Of a DNA stretch of 64,000 nt, positions 1 through 8,947 are shown piece after piece. Source of the stretch: Thalassospiraceae bacterium LMO-JJ14 (GTDB lineage Bacteria > Pseudomonadota > Alphaproteobacteria > Rhodospirillales > Casp-alpha2); assembly GCA_021555105.2 (NCBI GenBank), contig CP134604.1:3076501-3140500 (forward strand), read 5' to 3'. Positions within the stretch are counted from its first letter, which is position 1; every line of letters begins with the position of its first letter. Under the pieces are notes generated by a model. That model worked only from the letters and a program-made list of their open reading frames with translations, ran no database searches and was not told the origin of the DNA. Both the position numbers and the translations under genes were made by a program.

Positions 1-462
1 CTGGTTATGAACAATGGGCGGGTCGTGCAGGACGGATCTCCGGTCGATCTGTATTTCCAGCCCGAAGACCCTTTCGTTGCCGAATTCTTCGGCCCGGTGA
101 ACCGCTTCCGAGGCGAGGTTAAAAACGCTGCGGCGGAAACACCTGTCGGGACTTTCGATGCCAAGACATTCGCGGACGGTACAGCCATCGACATCATGAT
201 CCGGCCTGAAGGGTTTCGTCTTTCCGCCGAAAACGATACGCCGCAAGCCATGCCCGGCGATCCGGACGAATTGACCGTTGCGCCGGGTACGCTCGAAGTC
301 GTGACCGCCCGGCCGCTTGGCCGTTCCTCTTTCGTCGTTCTCAGGCTCGCAGACGGCCAAACCGTCGAAACGCGGATCCCGGGCGTTTTTCTTCCCGCTG
401 CCGGCACTCGCGTCCGGGTGGCCGTCAATGCCCGCCAAGTCCACATTTTCAAGGCACATTGA
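1..462 (+). CDS. ABC transporter ATP-binding protein, C-terminal fragment (TOBE domain)
   Basis: This is the 3' end of a gene that begins before the window; reading is open from base 1 in this frame. What remains is the tail of the ATPase core (a segment reading GRVVQDGSPVDLYFQPEDP, typical of the end of MalK/PotA/FbpC-type ATPases), followed by about 100 residues of beta-rich sequence that fit a TOBE_2 domain, the substrate-sensing regulatory region of importers for sugars, polyamines or ferric iron. The Walker A, signature and Walker B motifs would lie upstream and cannot be checked, so the substrate is unknown. It has no evident link to the flagellar genes that follow, which start after a sigma-54 promoter of their own. 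Confidence 0.85.
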   Translation: MVMNNGRVVQDGSPVDLYFQPEDPFVAEFFGPVNRFRGEVKNAAAETPVGTFDAKTFADGTAIDIMIRPEGFRLSAENDTPQAMPGDPDELTVAPGTLEVVTARPLGRSSFVVLRLADGQTVETRIPGVFLPAAGTRVRVAVNARQVHIFKAH

Positions 463-582
463 GGCGGCAAAGACCGGTAAAGATTGCCGGGCAGAGACAT
501 AAATTCCCCGACGACGGCTCTCGCCCCCCATGCCGCCAACAAAATATCCAGCAAAATCAATATTCTACCTAGAATCGATAGT

Positions 583-598
583 TGGCATCCCGCTTGCT
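583..598 (+). promoter_or_regulatory. sigma-54 (-24/-12) promoter for the FlgE-like gene
   Basis: The sequence TGGCATCCCGCTTGCT matches the consensus TGGCACG-N4-TTGCW at all but two positions, with GG and GC separated by exactly 10 bases. A start site would fall near 608, about 55 bases before the ATG at 664. Two similar elements precede flgI and fliK in this window. Confidence 0.75.
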
Positions 599-663
599 TA
601 TGATATCGCAAGGATAAGTGCGCCCGTATTGGGTGTGCCAGCAAATATAGAGAGAGCGGTTCC

Positions 664-2235
664 ATGAGCGGATACGGTCTATTCCAGACGGCGACCTTGG
701 GCATGAGATCCCAGACACACCGGCTGAACACAATCGGCTATAACATCGCCAACGTTAACACCGGCGGATTCAAGCGCACCGATACCGAATTCGAGACGAT
801 TTTAAGTGGTCCGACCTACCAACAAAGCGACCTTGGCGGTGTAAAGCCATATGCCCGGCCGACCAACGATGTTCAGGGGCTGATCACACCGACCAACCGC
901 AATCTGGATCTTGCGATCGCCGGCGACGGATTCTATGCCGTTCAGCCGCAATTGTCGGGAACCACGGAAATCTTTTTCACACGCGACGGCTCTTTTGGCA
1001 TCAACACCGTCGAAGGCCAAACCAGTACAGTCACTGCCGACGACAATTCGACAATTACCGTGTCGAACGGTTATCTGGTCGACAAGAACGGTTATTTTGT
1101 ACTCGGCTCTCCGGCCAACGCGGACGGTACCTATTCATCTTCGGCAGCAGCGCCCATGCGCGTCGACCAATATGCATTCACCGGCCAGGGGCAGCCAACG
1201 ACACAAGCCGCGCTCGAATTCAACCTGCCGTCGACCGCCAATTTCGGCGACACGTCCGAGACGTTCTCACTGACGACCTATGATTCGAATGCAACGGCAC
1301 GAAACATATCCTTCGATTTTGTGCCGATGCTGACGGACAACCAGTGGCGTATCAATATTCGCGCCGACAATCTGACGACATCGACACTGGGGCCGGGCGC
1401 AACGGCGACGCGCTCCTCGGGGCTTGCCGCGGCGACGGGGCTGGCGTTCGATTCAGAATTCATTTTCAATGCCGCGGACAAAACGGTTCAGGTCAGCAAC
1501 ACTGGCACGGGAATTCCTGTCAGCGATGCCTTTTCGGACTACGTGGTCGGCGATCAGATCACATTTGCCGGTTCCGCTTCCAACAACTCAACATTCACGA
1601 TCTCCAATATCACCAACAACGGTTCCACGCTGGTCCTGCAGGAAGCGGTAACGGCGGAATCCACCGGCGCCACCACCGTGACCGCCACATCGGCTTCGTC
1701 CCTGACCAGCCCCATGGTCTTCAGTAGCCTGGGGCAGTTGACTTCAACAGGTGAACTGACATTTTCCGCAACATGGGATGATGCCGCAACGTCGTCATTT
1801 ACCCTAGATATCAGCTCCATGAGCCAGTTCAACGGTGATTTTACGCCTTACCGTTCATCCCAGAACGGGCTTGGCCTTGCCGATCTTACCGACCTGTCTT
1901 TCGATAACGCCGGCCATGTGGTTGGCACCTTCAGCGATGGCACGCAGCGGGCGATCTATAAAATTCCGCTGTATGATTTTGCCAACCCGAACGGGCTCGA
2001 TACTGGCAACGGGATGATCTTCAAGGAAACCACGGAATCTGGTTCGGCAACCGCATTCTTTGCGGATCAATCATCGAAAGCGGAGTTCCTGGCCGGCGCA
2101 ATAGAAATTTCCAATGTCGATATCGCTGCTGAATTCTCGCGCATGATCCAGACGCAGAACGCCTACAACATGAACGCGACAACCTTCAAGACCATCGACG
2201 AAATGACCACCGTCGCACGCGATCTGAAGGCTTAA
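664..2235 (+). CDS. FlgE/F/G-family flagellar hook-basal body protein (second hook-like protein)
   Basis: A 523-residue axial protein of the flagellum, exported by the flagellar type III system. The N-terminus (LNTIGYNIANVNTGGFKR, about residues 21-38) is the family's rod/hook signature, and the C-terminus (about 480-520, NVDIAAEFSRMIQTQNAYN and following) is the matching C-terminal helix. Residues about 262-342 form a beta module (SNNSTFTISNITNNG) that also occurs as tandem repeats in the FlgL-like protein encoded at 6715. It starts at an ATG after a GAGAG ribosome site and lies behind a sigma-54 promoter. The canonical hook protein appears to be the 706-residue FlgE encoded beside fliK and flgD, so this copy may be a specialised hook, rod or junction protein; that role is inferred. 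Confidence 0.8.
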   Translation: MSGYGLFQTATLGMRSQTHRLNTIGYNIANVNTGGFKRTDTEFETILSGPTYQQSDLGGVKPYARPTNDVQGLITPTNRNLDLAIAGDGFYAVQPQLSGTTEIFFTRDGSFGINTVEGQTSTVTADDNSTITVSNGYLVDKNGYFVLGSPANADGTYSSSAAAPMRVDQYAFTGQGQPTTQAALEFNLPSTANFGDTSETFSLTTYDSNATARNISFDFVPMLTDNQWRINIRADNLTTSTLGPGATATRSSGLAAATGLAFDSEFIFNAADKTVQVSNTGTGIPVSDAFSDYVVGDQITFAGSASNNSTFTISNITNNGSTLVLQEAVTAESTGATTVTATSASSLTSPMVFSSLGQLTSTGELTFSATWDDAATSSFTLDISSMSQFNGDFTPYRSSQNGLGLADLTDLSFDNAGHVVGTFSDGTQRAIYKIPLYDFANPNGLDTGNGMIFKETTESGSATAFFADQSSKAEFLAGAIEISNVDIAAEFSRMIQTQNAYNMNATTFKTIDEMTTVARDLKA

Positions 2236-2548
2236 CCCCGCTTAAAAAACCCGGTTTCTAAACTGGTTGAGCGGCTCAGTCGGTCTTCATACGGCGTGGG
2301 CTATTGTGCGCAAACGCACAGAAACCGGGGCTTTTCAGCAGTATTCTAACATTTGAAGGACCGCGACCGGCAAAACTTACCCAGCCATTGCCGGAACGGC
2401 AGAAAGAGCCGCACAAATACGATGGCGAAATCCTATAACCAATTGAATTAATTGATTTTTATATATCCAAAATCTGGCACGCTATTCGCATAACCATATG
2501 CAAACGAGACAGCCGTAAAGACGGCAGGCGACGAAAACGGGAAAAACG
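2236..2548 (+). other. intergenic region between the flgE-like gene and flgI
   Basis: A 313-base stretch without a supportable gene. It holds a perfect 6-bp stem with a 4-base loop at 2305-2320 (TGTGCG CAAA CGCACA), which is not followed by a T-run, then AT-rich sequence and the sigma-54 promoter at 2475-2490. A short minus-strand reading frame (2482-2703) overlaps the promoter and the start of flgI and has no supporting features. Confidence 0.6.
2475..2490 (+). promoter_or_regulatory. sigma-54 (-24/-12) promoter for flgI operon
   Basis: TGGCACGCTATTCGCA fits TGGCACG-N4-TTGCW with one mismatch (TC instead of TT before GC) and a perfect -24 half. The predicted start site is near 2500, about 50 bases upstream of the flgI start codon. 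The genes from flgI to flgL are closely spaced and could all be read from here. Confidence 0.75.
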
Positions 2549-3700
2549 ATGATGAGAAATCCGCAACACAGCTTCCGCAAAGGCCTGGCCAGCGCCGCTC
2601 TACGCTGCATGGTCGCGATAGCGCTGCTCGCGCAGGCTGCCGTCCCGGCGATGGCCTCCTCCAGAATCAAGGACATCATCGATTTCGAAGGCGTGCGAGA
2701 CAACCAACTCGTCGGCTATGGCCTTGTTGTCGGCCTGAACGGCACCGGTGACACACTCGCCGACGGCCACTTCACCAAACAGAGCCTGCAAGCCATGCTG
2801 AACCGCATGGGCGTCAAGCCGACCGATGCCGGCCTCGACTCCGACAACGTCGCCGCCGTCATGATTACTGCCAATCTGCCGCCGTTTGCCCGCCAGGGAT
2901 CACGCATCGACATCACCGTCAGCGCGCTTGGCGATTCATCGAGTCTGCTGGGCGGCACACTCCTGGTAACACCGCTGCTGGGCGCCGATGGGGAAGTTTA
3001 TGCCGTTGCCCAGGGTCAGGTCGCCGTCGGCGGCTTCCAGACGCAGGGTGATGCCGAAACGGTCACCAAGGGCGTGCCAACCTCCGGCCGCATCGCCAAC
3101 GGGGCCATCGTCGAACGTGAGGTCGCGTTCAACCTGACCGGCATGAGCAAGGTCAAGTTGACCCTCAGAAACCCGGATTTCACGACGGCTCGCCGTGTTG
3201 CCCAGGCCGTCAACGCCTTCCTCGGCACCTCGGCCGCCGTACCCAGCGATCCGACCACCATCCATGTAACGGTGCCGGACAGCTATCGTGACAACGTCGT
3301 CAATCTTCTGACCGATATCGAGCAATTACGGATCGAACCCGATCAACTGGCGCGCGTCGTTATCGATGAACAGACCGGCACCATTGTCATGGGTGAGAAT
3401 GTCAGAATTTCCAGTGTCGCAATCGCTCAGGGATCGCTCACCATCCGCGTTACGGAAACGCAGCAGGTCTCACAACCCGGCCCGTTCGCCGAAGTCGGCA
3501 CCACGACCACCGTCGACCGCACGAATATCGAAGTCGATCAAGGCGAAGACAAACGCCTGACGGTCTTGCAACCGGGTGTCACCCTGCAGGAACTGGTCAA
3601 CGGCCTCAACTCACTCGGCATCGGGCCGCGCGACATGATCACCATTCTTCAGGCGATCAAGACGGCCGGCGCGCTGCAGGCTGAAATCGAGGTGATGTAA
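2549..3700 (+). CDS. flgI: flagellar P-ring protein FlgI
   Basis: A 383-residue protein, the normal FlgI length, forming the periplasmic P-ring around the rod. A signal peptide is clear: basic start, a hydrophobic stretch (MVAIALLAQAAVPAMA) and cleavage expected near residue 36. The mature start (SSRIKDIIDFEGVRDNQLVG) and the segments GYGLVVGLNGTGD and GIGPRDMITILQAIKTAGAL are family hallmarks. Two adjacent ATG codons (2549, 2552) are possible starts. It is preceded by a sigma-54 promoter and its stop codon shares one base with the next start codon, so translation of the rod-binding protein is probably coupled. flgA and flgH are not in this window. Confidence 0.97.
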   Translation: MMRNPQHSFRKGLASAALRCMVAIALLAQAAVPAMASSRIKDIIDFEGVRDNQLVGYGLVVGLNGTGDTLADGHFTKQSLQAMLNRMGVKPTDAGLDSDNVAAVMITANLPPFARQGSRIDITVSALGDSSSLLGGTLLVTPLLGADGEVYAVAQGQVAVGGFQTQGDAETVTKGVPTSGRIANGAIVEREVAFNLTGMSKVKLTLRNPDFTTARRVAQAVNAFLGTSAAVPSDPTTIHVTVPDSYRDNVVNLLTDIEQLRIEPDQLARVVIDEQTGTIVMGENVRISSVAIAQGSLTIRVTETQQVSQPGPFAEVGTTTTVDRTNIEVDQGEDKRLTVLQPGVTLQELVNGLNSLGIGPRDMITILQAIKTAGALQAEIEVM

Positions 3701-4026
3701 TGAGCGGTTATTCGACCCCCGATATCGGCATGCAGATCAGCGCCGCGCGCTTCGCACAAGGTGCTGCACCGGCTAGCCCCAACGCTCATAACATGCAGCG
3801 GATGCGTGAAACCGCCGAAGATTTCGAATCCGTGTTTCTCGCTGAAATGCTGCGTCCGATGTTCAGCAACATCGAAGCCGCCTCCCCGTTCGGCGGCGGC
3901 GCCGGCGAGAAAATCTACAGAGACATGCAGGTCGACGAATACGGCAAGGCACTCGCCAAGGCCGGCGGCATCGGACTGGCGGATTCGATTATGCGAGAAA
4001 TGATCAAAATGCAGGAGGGCAAGTGA
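3700..4026 (+). CDS. flgJ: FlgJ-type rod-binding protein (no muramidase domain)
   Basis: A 108-residue protein that contains only the rod-binding domain of FlgJ (AEDFESVFLAEMLRPMF, about residues 36-52, and KAGGIGLADSIMREMIKM near the end). The peptidoglycan-hydrolase domain of enterobacterial FlgJ is absent, which is usual in Alphaproteobacteria, where a separate lytic enzyme is thought to open the wall. It acts in the periplasm as a scaffold for rod assembly. The start ATG overlaps the flgI stop by one base and its own stop overlaps the next ATG by one base, so the three genes form a tight translational unit. Confidence 0.9.
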   Translation: MSGYSTPDIGMQISAARFAQGAAPASPNAHNMQRMRETAEDFESVFLAEMLRPMFSNIEAASPFGGGAGEKIYRDMQVDEYGKALAKAGGIGLADSIMREMIKMQEGK

Positions 4027-4463
4027 TGGATGTTGCCAAGAGAATGACCGATCTGGTCAACGTCACAACAAGGCTGATTGACGTACTTGAACGCGAGAAC
4101 GCGATCCTGCGTGATCGGCGTCACAGCGAGTTGACCCTGATCCTTGATGAAAAGGAAACCATCGCACGGGTATATCAGGCGCGGATCATGGGGCTTGAGG
4201 AAAATCCCGATGTCCTGGATGACGCCACCGATGAAGACCGTGCCCACCTTATGGAACTGGCGCGCAAGGTCGATAACCTTATGTCGCAAAACGCTCGCCT
4301 GCTCGAAGTTGCAATGACGGTCAGCAAACGCATCGTCGATCTGGTTGCCGAAGCGGTTAAGGAGGCCGTGCCGAAAAGCGGCGCTTACTCCGCTAAAGGC
4401 AATACAGTCGGCGCACCCGAAAAAGGCGGCAACATGTCGCTGTCATTAAACGAAACGCTGTAG
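4026..4463 (+). CDS. FlgN-like flagellar export chaperone
   Basis: A roughly 145-residue, mostly helical acidic protein with heptad-like stretches (LVNVTTRLIDVLERENAIL at the start, LMELARKVDNLMSQNARL in the middle). Size, helical pattern and position directly before flgK fit FlgN, the cytoplasmic chaperone that keeps FlgK and FlgL soluble and delivers them to the export gate. The chosen start is the ATG at 4026, which overlaps the preceding stop as TGATG; a GTG one codon earlier is also possible. FlgN sequences are poorly conserved, so the assignment rests partly on gene order. Confidence 0.7.
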   Translation: MDVAKRMTDLVNVTTRLIDVLERENAILRDRRHSELTLILDEKETIARVYQARIMGLEENPDVLDDATDEDRAHLMELARKVDNLMSQNARLLEVAMTVSKRIVDLVAEAVKEAVPKSGAYSAKGNTVGAPEKGGNMSLSLNETL

Positions 4464-4497
4464 AACGCAGTTGAACCGCCACGAAAGGCGATAACGC

Positions 4498-6699
4498 ATG
4501 GGTACGATAACGCTCGCTCTCCGAACCGCACAAAGCGGCTTGCTGGCCAACCAGCAGGCGCTGGATGTGACATCGAGAAACATCTCGAACGTGAATACCG
4601 TGGGGTATTCGAGAAAATCCGTAACGTTCGAGAATTCCGCGATCGTCGGCGCCGGCTCGGGCGTCAACATTTCCGAAATCATGCGCTCCGTCGATGAAGG
4701 GCTATTGAAAAGCTTTCGCCTTGAAAGCTCGGATCTGAACGAGCTTGCCTCACAGAATACGTTCTGGGACCGCTTGCAGGACCTGTTCGGCACACCGGAT
4801 GCCAATACCACGCTGAGTCATACCGTCAGCGACCTGACCGATGCAATTGAATCGCTGGTCGTATCCCCGAACAACGCGCTTGAACACACCGAAGTTGTTC
4901 GCCGCGCCCAGGATCTGACGGCACAACTTCAACAGATGTCGGTCTCCATTCAGGACCTCCGCCTGCAGGCGGATCAGAAGCTTTCCGACATTGCGACCGA
5001 GATCAATTCGCTGGTCAACGAGATCGACACACTGAACGACGACATCATTGCCTCGGGTTCGGTCAGCCGCGAGACCTCGGACCTCAAAGATCAGCGCGAC
5101 ATCAAGGTCAGCCGGTTGGCGGAACTGATCGATATTCGCTATTTCTCCCGCTCGGACGGTGACCTTGTGGTCTTCACATCAAACGGGCGTACACTGGTCG
5201 ATACCGTGCCGCCTTCCATCACGCACACGCCGGCGTCTGCGGTCACACCGACAACGACACATGCAGAAGGCGATTTCGGCGGTTTCTTCATCGGGGCCAG
5301 TTCAAACCCGGCCAACGACGCAACCACCGACATCCGTTCCGGCCAGGCCAAGGGTCTGATCGAGATGCGCGATACGACGCTGCCGAACCTGCAGAGCCAG
5401 ATCGATGAGTTGGCAGCGCGGCTACGCGATGTCATGAATCAGGTTCATAACCGCGGCGTGTCGTTCCCCGGCGCGCAGGAATATAACGGCACGCGGAACT
5501 TCACCGAACCGACAACACAGTCGATCAAGCTCGACCCCACCAATTCCGTCGATGATGTAACCATCGCGCTATTCAATTCGACCGGCGACCAAAGCAAAAC
5601 GACCACGCTCAATACCATCATGACAGGAGCCGGGTTTTCAGCGCGCGGCAGTGGTAATGACTGGCACATCAACGATGTTGCCGCGACCATGCAAAGCTGG
5701 CTCCGCAACAATGGCGCCAGCAGTGCGACCGTTTCTGCGACGTCAGGGCAGTTTGATATTTCCCTGAACACGACGACGTTGAATCTGGCATTCCGAGACG
5801 AGACCGCGACGGCGAACGGCTCTACTGCCGGGGATGCCGAAATCGCCTATGATTCCAACGGTGACGGCGTGACAGACGAGACGATATCGGGGTTCTCCAA
5901 TTTCTTCGGCCTGAATGACTTTTTCACCGATAGTCTGGTCGACAACGTATGGGAATCCGGTGTTTTGGCCAGCACCTATACCGCAACGGCCTCGACACTG
6001 ACTTTCCGCGATTCCACCGGCTCCATCGGCACGCTGAATATTACAGCAGGCACCACACTGAGCGATCTTGTGACGCAGATTTCAAACGATACGACATTAA
6101 GTCAAAAGATCGTTGCTGCGGTCATCCCCGACGGTTCCGGCGTGCGCATCAGGTTCTCGCACAAGAACGGTTCAAGCATGCAAATTACGCAGGCTGCCGG
6201 AAATACATTCCTGACCGATGCCGCCGTCAATATAGCCGACGTACGCGTGGCTTCGACGCTACAGGTCCGATCCGATATCCTGACGACACCGTCAAAAATG
6301 TCAGTCGGCACCATGCAATGGGATTCCACCCGCGGCATTGCCGGCGAATATCTGATGAGCGTCGCCGACGAAACCGTCGCTGAGGCCATGGCTCAGGCGA
6401 TGAATTCGACAACCTCGTTCGGGATATCCGGCGGTCTGCCGAATGTCAGCGTTTCCTTTGCCGAACGTGCAGCATCTATCGTCTCAACCAATGCTTCGCT
6501 GGCAAGCACCCATGAGCGCAATGCCGATGCCCAGCTTTCGTTGACGGAATCCATCGAATTGCAGTTCGAGTCCGAACGCGGCGTGAACCTTGACGAGGAG
6601 ATGGCCAATCTGATCGTATTCGAGCAGGCGTTCGGCGCATCGGCGCGGATTATCACGACCATTCAGCGTATGTTTGATGCGCTCGAGCGGGTAATCTAG
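4498..6699 (+). CDS. flgK: flagellar hook-associated protein FlgK (HAP1)
   Basis: A 733-residue junction protein between hook and filament. The N-terminus (ALRTAQSGLLANQQALDVTS, then NISNVNTVGYSRK) and the C-terminal region (VNLDEEMANLIVFEQAFGAS, ending in RMFDALERVI) are diagnostic. It is longer than enterobacterial FlgK because of a variable middle. At about residues 452-461 there is a DSNGDGVTDE segment that resembles a calcium-binding EF-hand-type loop. It follows the putative FlgN gene by 34 bases and precedes flgL by 15, consistent with an operon from flgI to flgL. Confidence 0.96.
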   Translation: MGTITLALRTAQSGLLANQQALDVTSRNISNVNTVGYSRKSVTFENSAIVGAGSGVNISEIMRSVDEGLLKSFRLESSDLNELASQNTFWDRLQDLFGTPDANTTLSHTVSDLTDAIESLVVSPNNALEHTEVVRRAQDLTAQLQQMSVSIQDLRLQADQKLSDIATEINSLVNEIDTLNDDIIASGSVSRETSDLKDQRDIKVSRLAELIDIRYFSRSDGDLVVFTSNGRTLVDTVPPSITHTPASAVTPTTTHAEGDFGGFFIGASSNPANDATTDIRSGQAKGLIEMRDTTLPNLQSQIDELAARLRDVMNQVHNRGVSFPGAQEYNGTRNFTEPTTQSIKLDPTNSVDDVTIALFNSTGDQSKTTTLNTIMTGAGFSARGSGNDWHINDVAATMQSWLRNNGASSATVSATSGQFDISLNTTTLNLAFRDETATANGSTAGDAEIAYDSNGDGVTDETISGFSNFFGLNDFFTDSLVDNVWESGVLASTYTATASTLTFRDSTGSIGTLNITAGTTLSDLVTQISNDTTLSQKIVAAVIPDGSGVRIRFSHKNGSSMQITQAAGNTFLTDAAVNIADVRVASTLQVRSDILTTPSKMSVGTMQWDSTRGIAGEYLMSVADETVAEAMAQAMNSTTSFGISGGLPNVSVSFAERAASIVSTNASLASTHERNADAQLSLTESIELQFESERGVNLDEEMANLIVFEQAFGASARIITTIQRMFDALERVI

Positions 6700-6714
6700 G
6701 CAGGAGGTGAAATC

Positions 6715-8850
6715 ATGTCCCGTATTTCCAGCTACGCTTCCAATGCCACCCTGATCAACCAGATGCTGCGTACGCAGAACAGGCTTTATGAGCTTGAAGC
6801 GCAAGTCAGCACCGAGAAACGCTCACAAGACTATCTTGGCATTGCGGTCAATTCGCAACGCCTGGTCAACATGGAAAACACGAAAGCCCAGTTAGAACGC
6901 TTCATCGACAACAACAACCAGGAAGAGGTCCGCCTCAATATCCAAAGTACGGTTGTCGATGGCATACGCGACACTGTGCGGGAATTTCAGTTGTCACTGA
7001 ACAACTATGCGATTTCCAACGTCAAGAACGAAGAAAAAGTCCAAGAAATTCAGGCCGCTGCATATCGTGGACTGGTGAGCTTGCAGAACCTTTTGAATAC
7101 GGACGTTGCCGGCCGATTCATTTTTGCCGGAAGTCGTGTCGCAAACGAACCTGTTGAACTTGGCATCTCTTCAATATCAGGTTTTCAGTCGAAGTTTGAC
7201 GGATATAACGTGAAAGTCCCGACGACACGCGATGCGGTCCTCGAAAATTTCACCTTCAGTGAGGACGAAAACAACGCCACGACCCAATTCGTCAATCCGG
7301 CGAATTTCCTGACATTTGCGCAGGATGCCGATGGGGTGACGACAACCGGCGGCAACAGCTCGATCACGGCGACATCAGCGCTTTTTTCCAACCTGACGGC
7401 AGGTTCGACAATCGAAGTCACCGATACGGCATCCAACAACGGCACCTATACGGTTTCCAGCGTCACGAACAGCGGCCGTACCGTCGAAATCGTCACTACG
7501 ATGTTGACCGATGAAGCAGCCGTCGCCAATACCACAGTCAGCTATAGAAATCCGTCAAATGATTCGCAGGAAATCACCCTGACGGCGGCCGCAAATATCG
7601 GCAACCTCAGCTTTACCCGCGCGACCAACACACTGACCGCGTCGACAGCGGGCGGTCTGACCGGCATCCCCGTCGGCGCACGCATCACCGTGGCCGGCAC
7701 GACCCTGAACGACGGCAGCTATACCGTCGCCAGCAACGACGGTACGAATATCACGGTGCAATCGAACAAACTGACCGATGAAGGTCTCGGCGCCGGTAAT
7801 ACTTTCTTTGATTTCCACACCGGCTCGCAGGTTGTGTTCACCGCCAATGGCGGCACCAACGACGATACGATCGCCATCCAGCAGAACGGCGGCGGCGGCG
7901 CCGTTCCCGATGTCTTCAACGGGCTTGCCGTTGGTGACACGGTAACCATCGCCAATACGGGCTCAAACAACACAACTTATACCGTAAATGCAATTTCCGC
8001 AGACGGTTCGACGATCACTGTCGATGAAACGGTAACCAACGAAACCGATTTCAACGCGACGTTCTCGGGATCCAACAGCTTTGCCTATACCGTCGGCACG
8101 CAGATCGATTTCAACGCTGCGACGGAAACCATCGAAATTCAGGATTCGGGCGGCACAGCCGTCCCCGGGGCATTCTCGCAACTCAAGGTCGGCCAATCGA
8201 TCACGGTCAGCGGCGTGACGACCAACAACGGCACCTTCACGGTAGCCTCGATTGCCGCCGACGGATCCTCCATCACGGTTAACCAGGACATCACCGTTAA
8301 CGAGACAGACAATAATGGTGCGCGTATACAATCTTTCGCCGCCGCCGGCACAATCAAGGCCACGCCATACTATTCAGGTGACAGCGTGGCCTCGACGCAC
8401 CGCACGAGCGACCTCAGAAGCTACGAAAACGATCTTACCGCGATCGATCCGGCCTTTGAAAAAGCGATCCGCGGCATGATGCTTATTCTACAGGGCGCTT
8501 ACGGCACATCCGGTGGACTGGACGAAAATACAGACCGCATCGGCCAGGCCAAGTACCTGATCGAGGCCTCCCTCGAATTTACGGTCAGCGGCAGCCCGCC
8601 ATTCGGCACAGAAGTCGAAGGCAGCATCGAACAGGTACAGCAAGTTATCGGTTTTAATCAGGTTCTGTTGAACACACAGAATACACTTCACACCGACTTT
8701 ATCGGATTTCTCGACGGTTCTATCGCGGACATAGAAAACGTCAATCCTCTGGAAGCGATTACCCGGCTTCTTGACGATTCCAGGGCGCTGGAAGCCTCAT
8801 ATCAGACGTTTGCCCGTATCCGTCAGCTCAGTCTGACTAACTTCCTATAA
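6715..8850 (+). CDS. flgL: flagellar hook-associated protein FlgL (HAP3) with long repeat insert
   Basis: A 711-residue protein, about twice the usual FlgL length. Residues 1-180 are the conserved flagellin-like N-terminal helices (SRISSYASNATLINQMLRTQ; GRFIFAGSR at about 133-141) and about 550-711 the C-terminal helices (ending ARIRQLSLTNFL). Between them, residues about 218-538 are four related beta modules with the pattern VG..ITV.G....NNGT.TV.S...DG.TITV. A fifth copy sits in the FlgE-like protein at 664. The start is certain: AGGAGGTGA lies just before the ATG. FlgL joins FlgK to the flagellin filament, so the insert should project from the junction surface. Confidence 0.9.
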   Translation: MSRISSYASNATLINQMLRTQNRLYELEAQVSTEKRSQDYLGIAVNSQRLVNMENTKAQLERFIDNNNQEEVRLNIQSTVVDGIRDTVREFQLSLNNYAISNVKNEEKVQEIQAAAYRGLVSLQNLLNTDVAGRFIFAGSRVANEPVELGISSISGFQSKFDGYNVKVPTTRDAVLENFTFSEDENNATTQFVNPANFLTFAQDADGVTTTGGNSSITATSALFSNLTAGSTIEVTDTASNNGTYTVSSVTNSGRTVEIVTTMLTDEAAVANTTVSYRNPSNDSQEITLTAAANIGNLSFTRATNTLTASTAGGLTGIPVGARITVAGTTLNDGSYTVASNDGTNITVQSNKLTDEGLGAGNTFFDFHTGSQVVFTANGGTNDDTIAIQQNGGGGAVPDVFNGLAVGDTVTIANTGSNNTTYTVNAISADGSTITVDETVTNETDFNATFSGSNSFAYTVGTQIDFNAATETIEIQDSGGTAVPGAFSQLKVGQSITVSGVTTNNGTFTVASIAADGSSITVNQDITVNETDNNGARIQSFAAAGTIKATPYYSGDSVASTHRTSDLRSYENDLTAIDPAFEKAIRGMMLILQGAYGTSGGLDENTDRIGQAKYLIEASLEFTVSGSPPFGTEVEGSIEQVQQVIGFNQVLLNTQNTLHTDFIGFLDGSIADIENVNPLEAITRLLDDSRALEASYQTFARIRQLSLTNFL
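7366..8328 (+). repeat. four tandem beta-module repeats within flgL
   Basis: In-frame protein-level repeats. Core segments are STIEVTDTASNNGTYTVSSV (about residue 231), ARITVAGTTLNDGSYTVAS (about 322), DTVTIANTGSNNTTYTVNAI (about 408) and SITVSGVTTNNGTFTVASI (about 495), spaced 85-91 residues apart. They are diverged at DNA level, so the array is not a recent expansion. Related sequence lies at 1447-1689 in the FlgE-like gene. Confidence 0.75.
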
Positions 8851-8858
8851 TTAAATAC

Positions 8859-8886
8859 TAAAGTAGGTTCAATCACGATCCGACAA
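8859..8886 (+). promoter_or_regulatory. possible sigma-28-type promoter upstream of flaF
   Basis: TAAAGTAG, 12 bases, then TCCGACAA resembles the flagellar sigma-28 consensus TAAAGTTT-N11-GCCGATAA, with 6 of 8 matches in each half but a spacer one base too long. It starts 9 bases after the flgL stop. Weak evidence; flaF could equally be read through from flgL. Confidence 0.25.
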
Positions 8887-8947
8887 TGAACGAGTTTCCC
8901 CTGTTCCCAACAACTAAAGATGTTATGATAGCGAAGGGTCCGCAATA

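Noticed and set aside
2305-2320. Terminator after the flgE-like gene
   Set aside because: The hairpin is perfect but only 6 bp and has no T-run after it.
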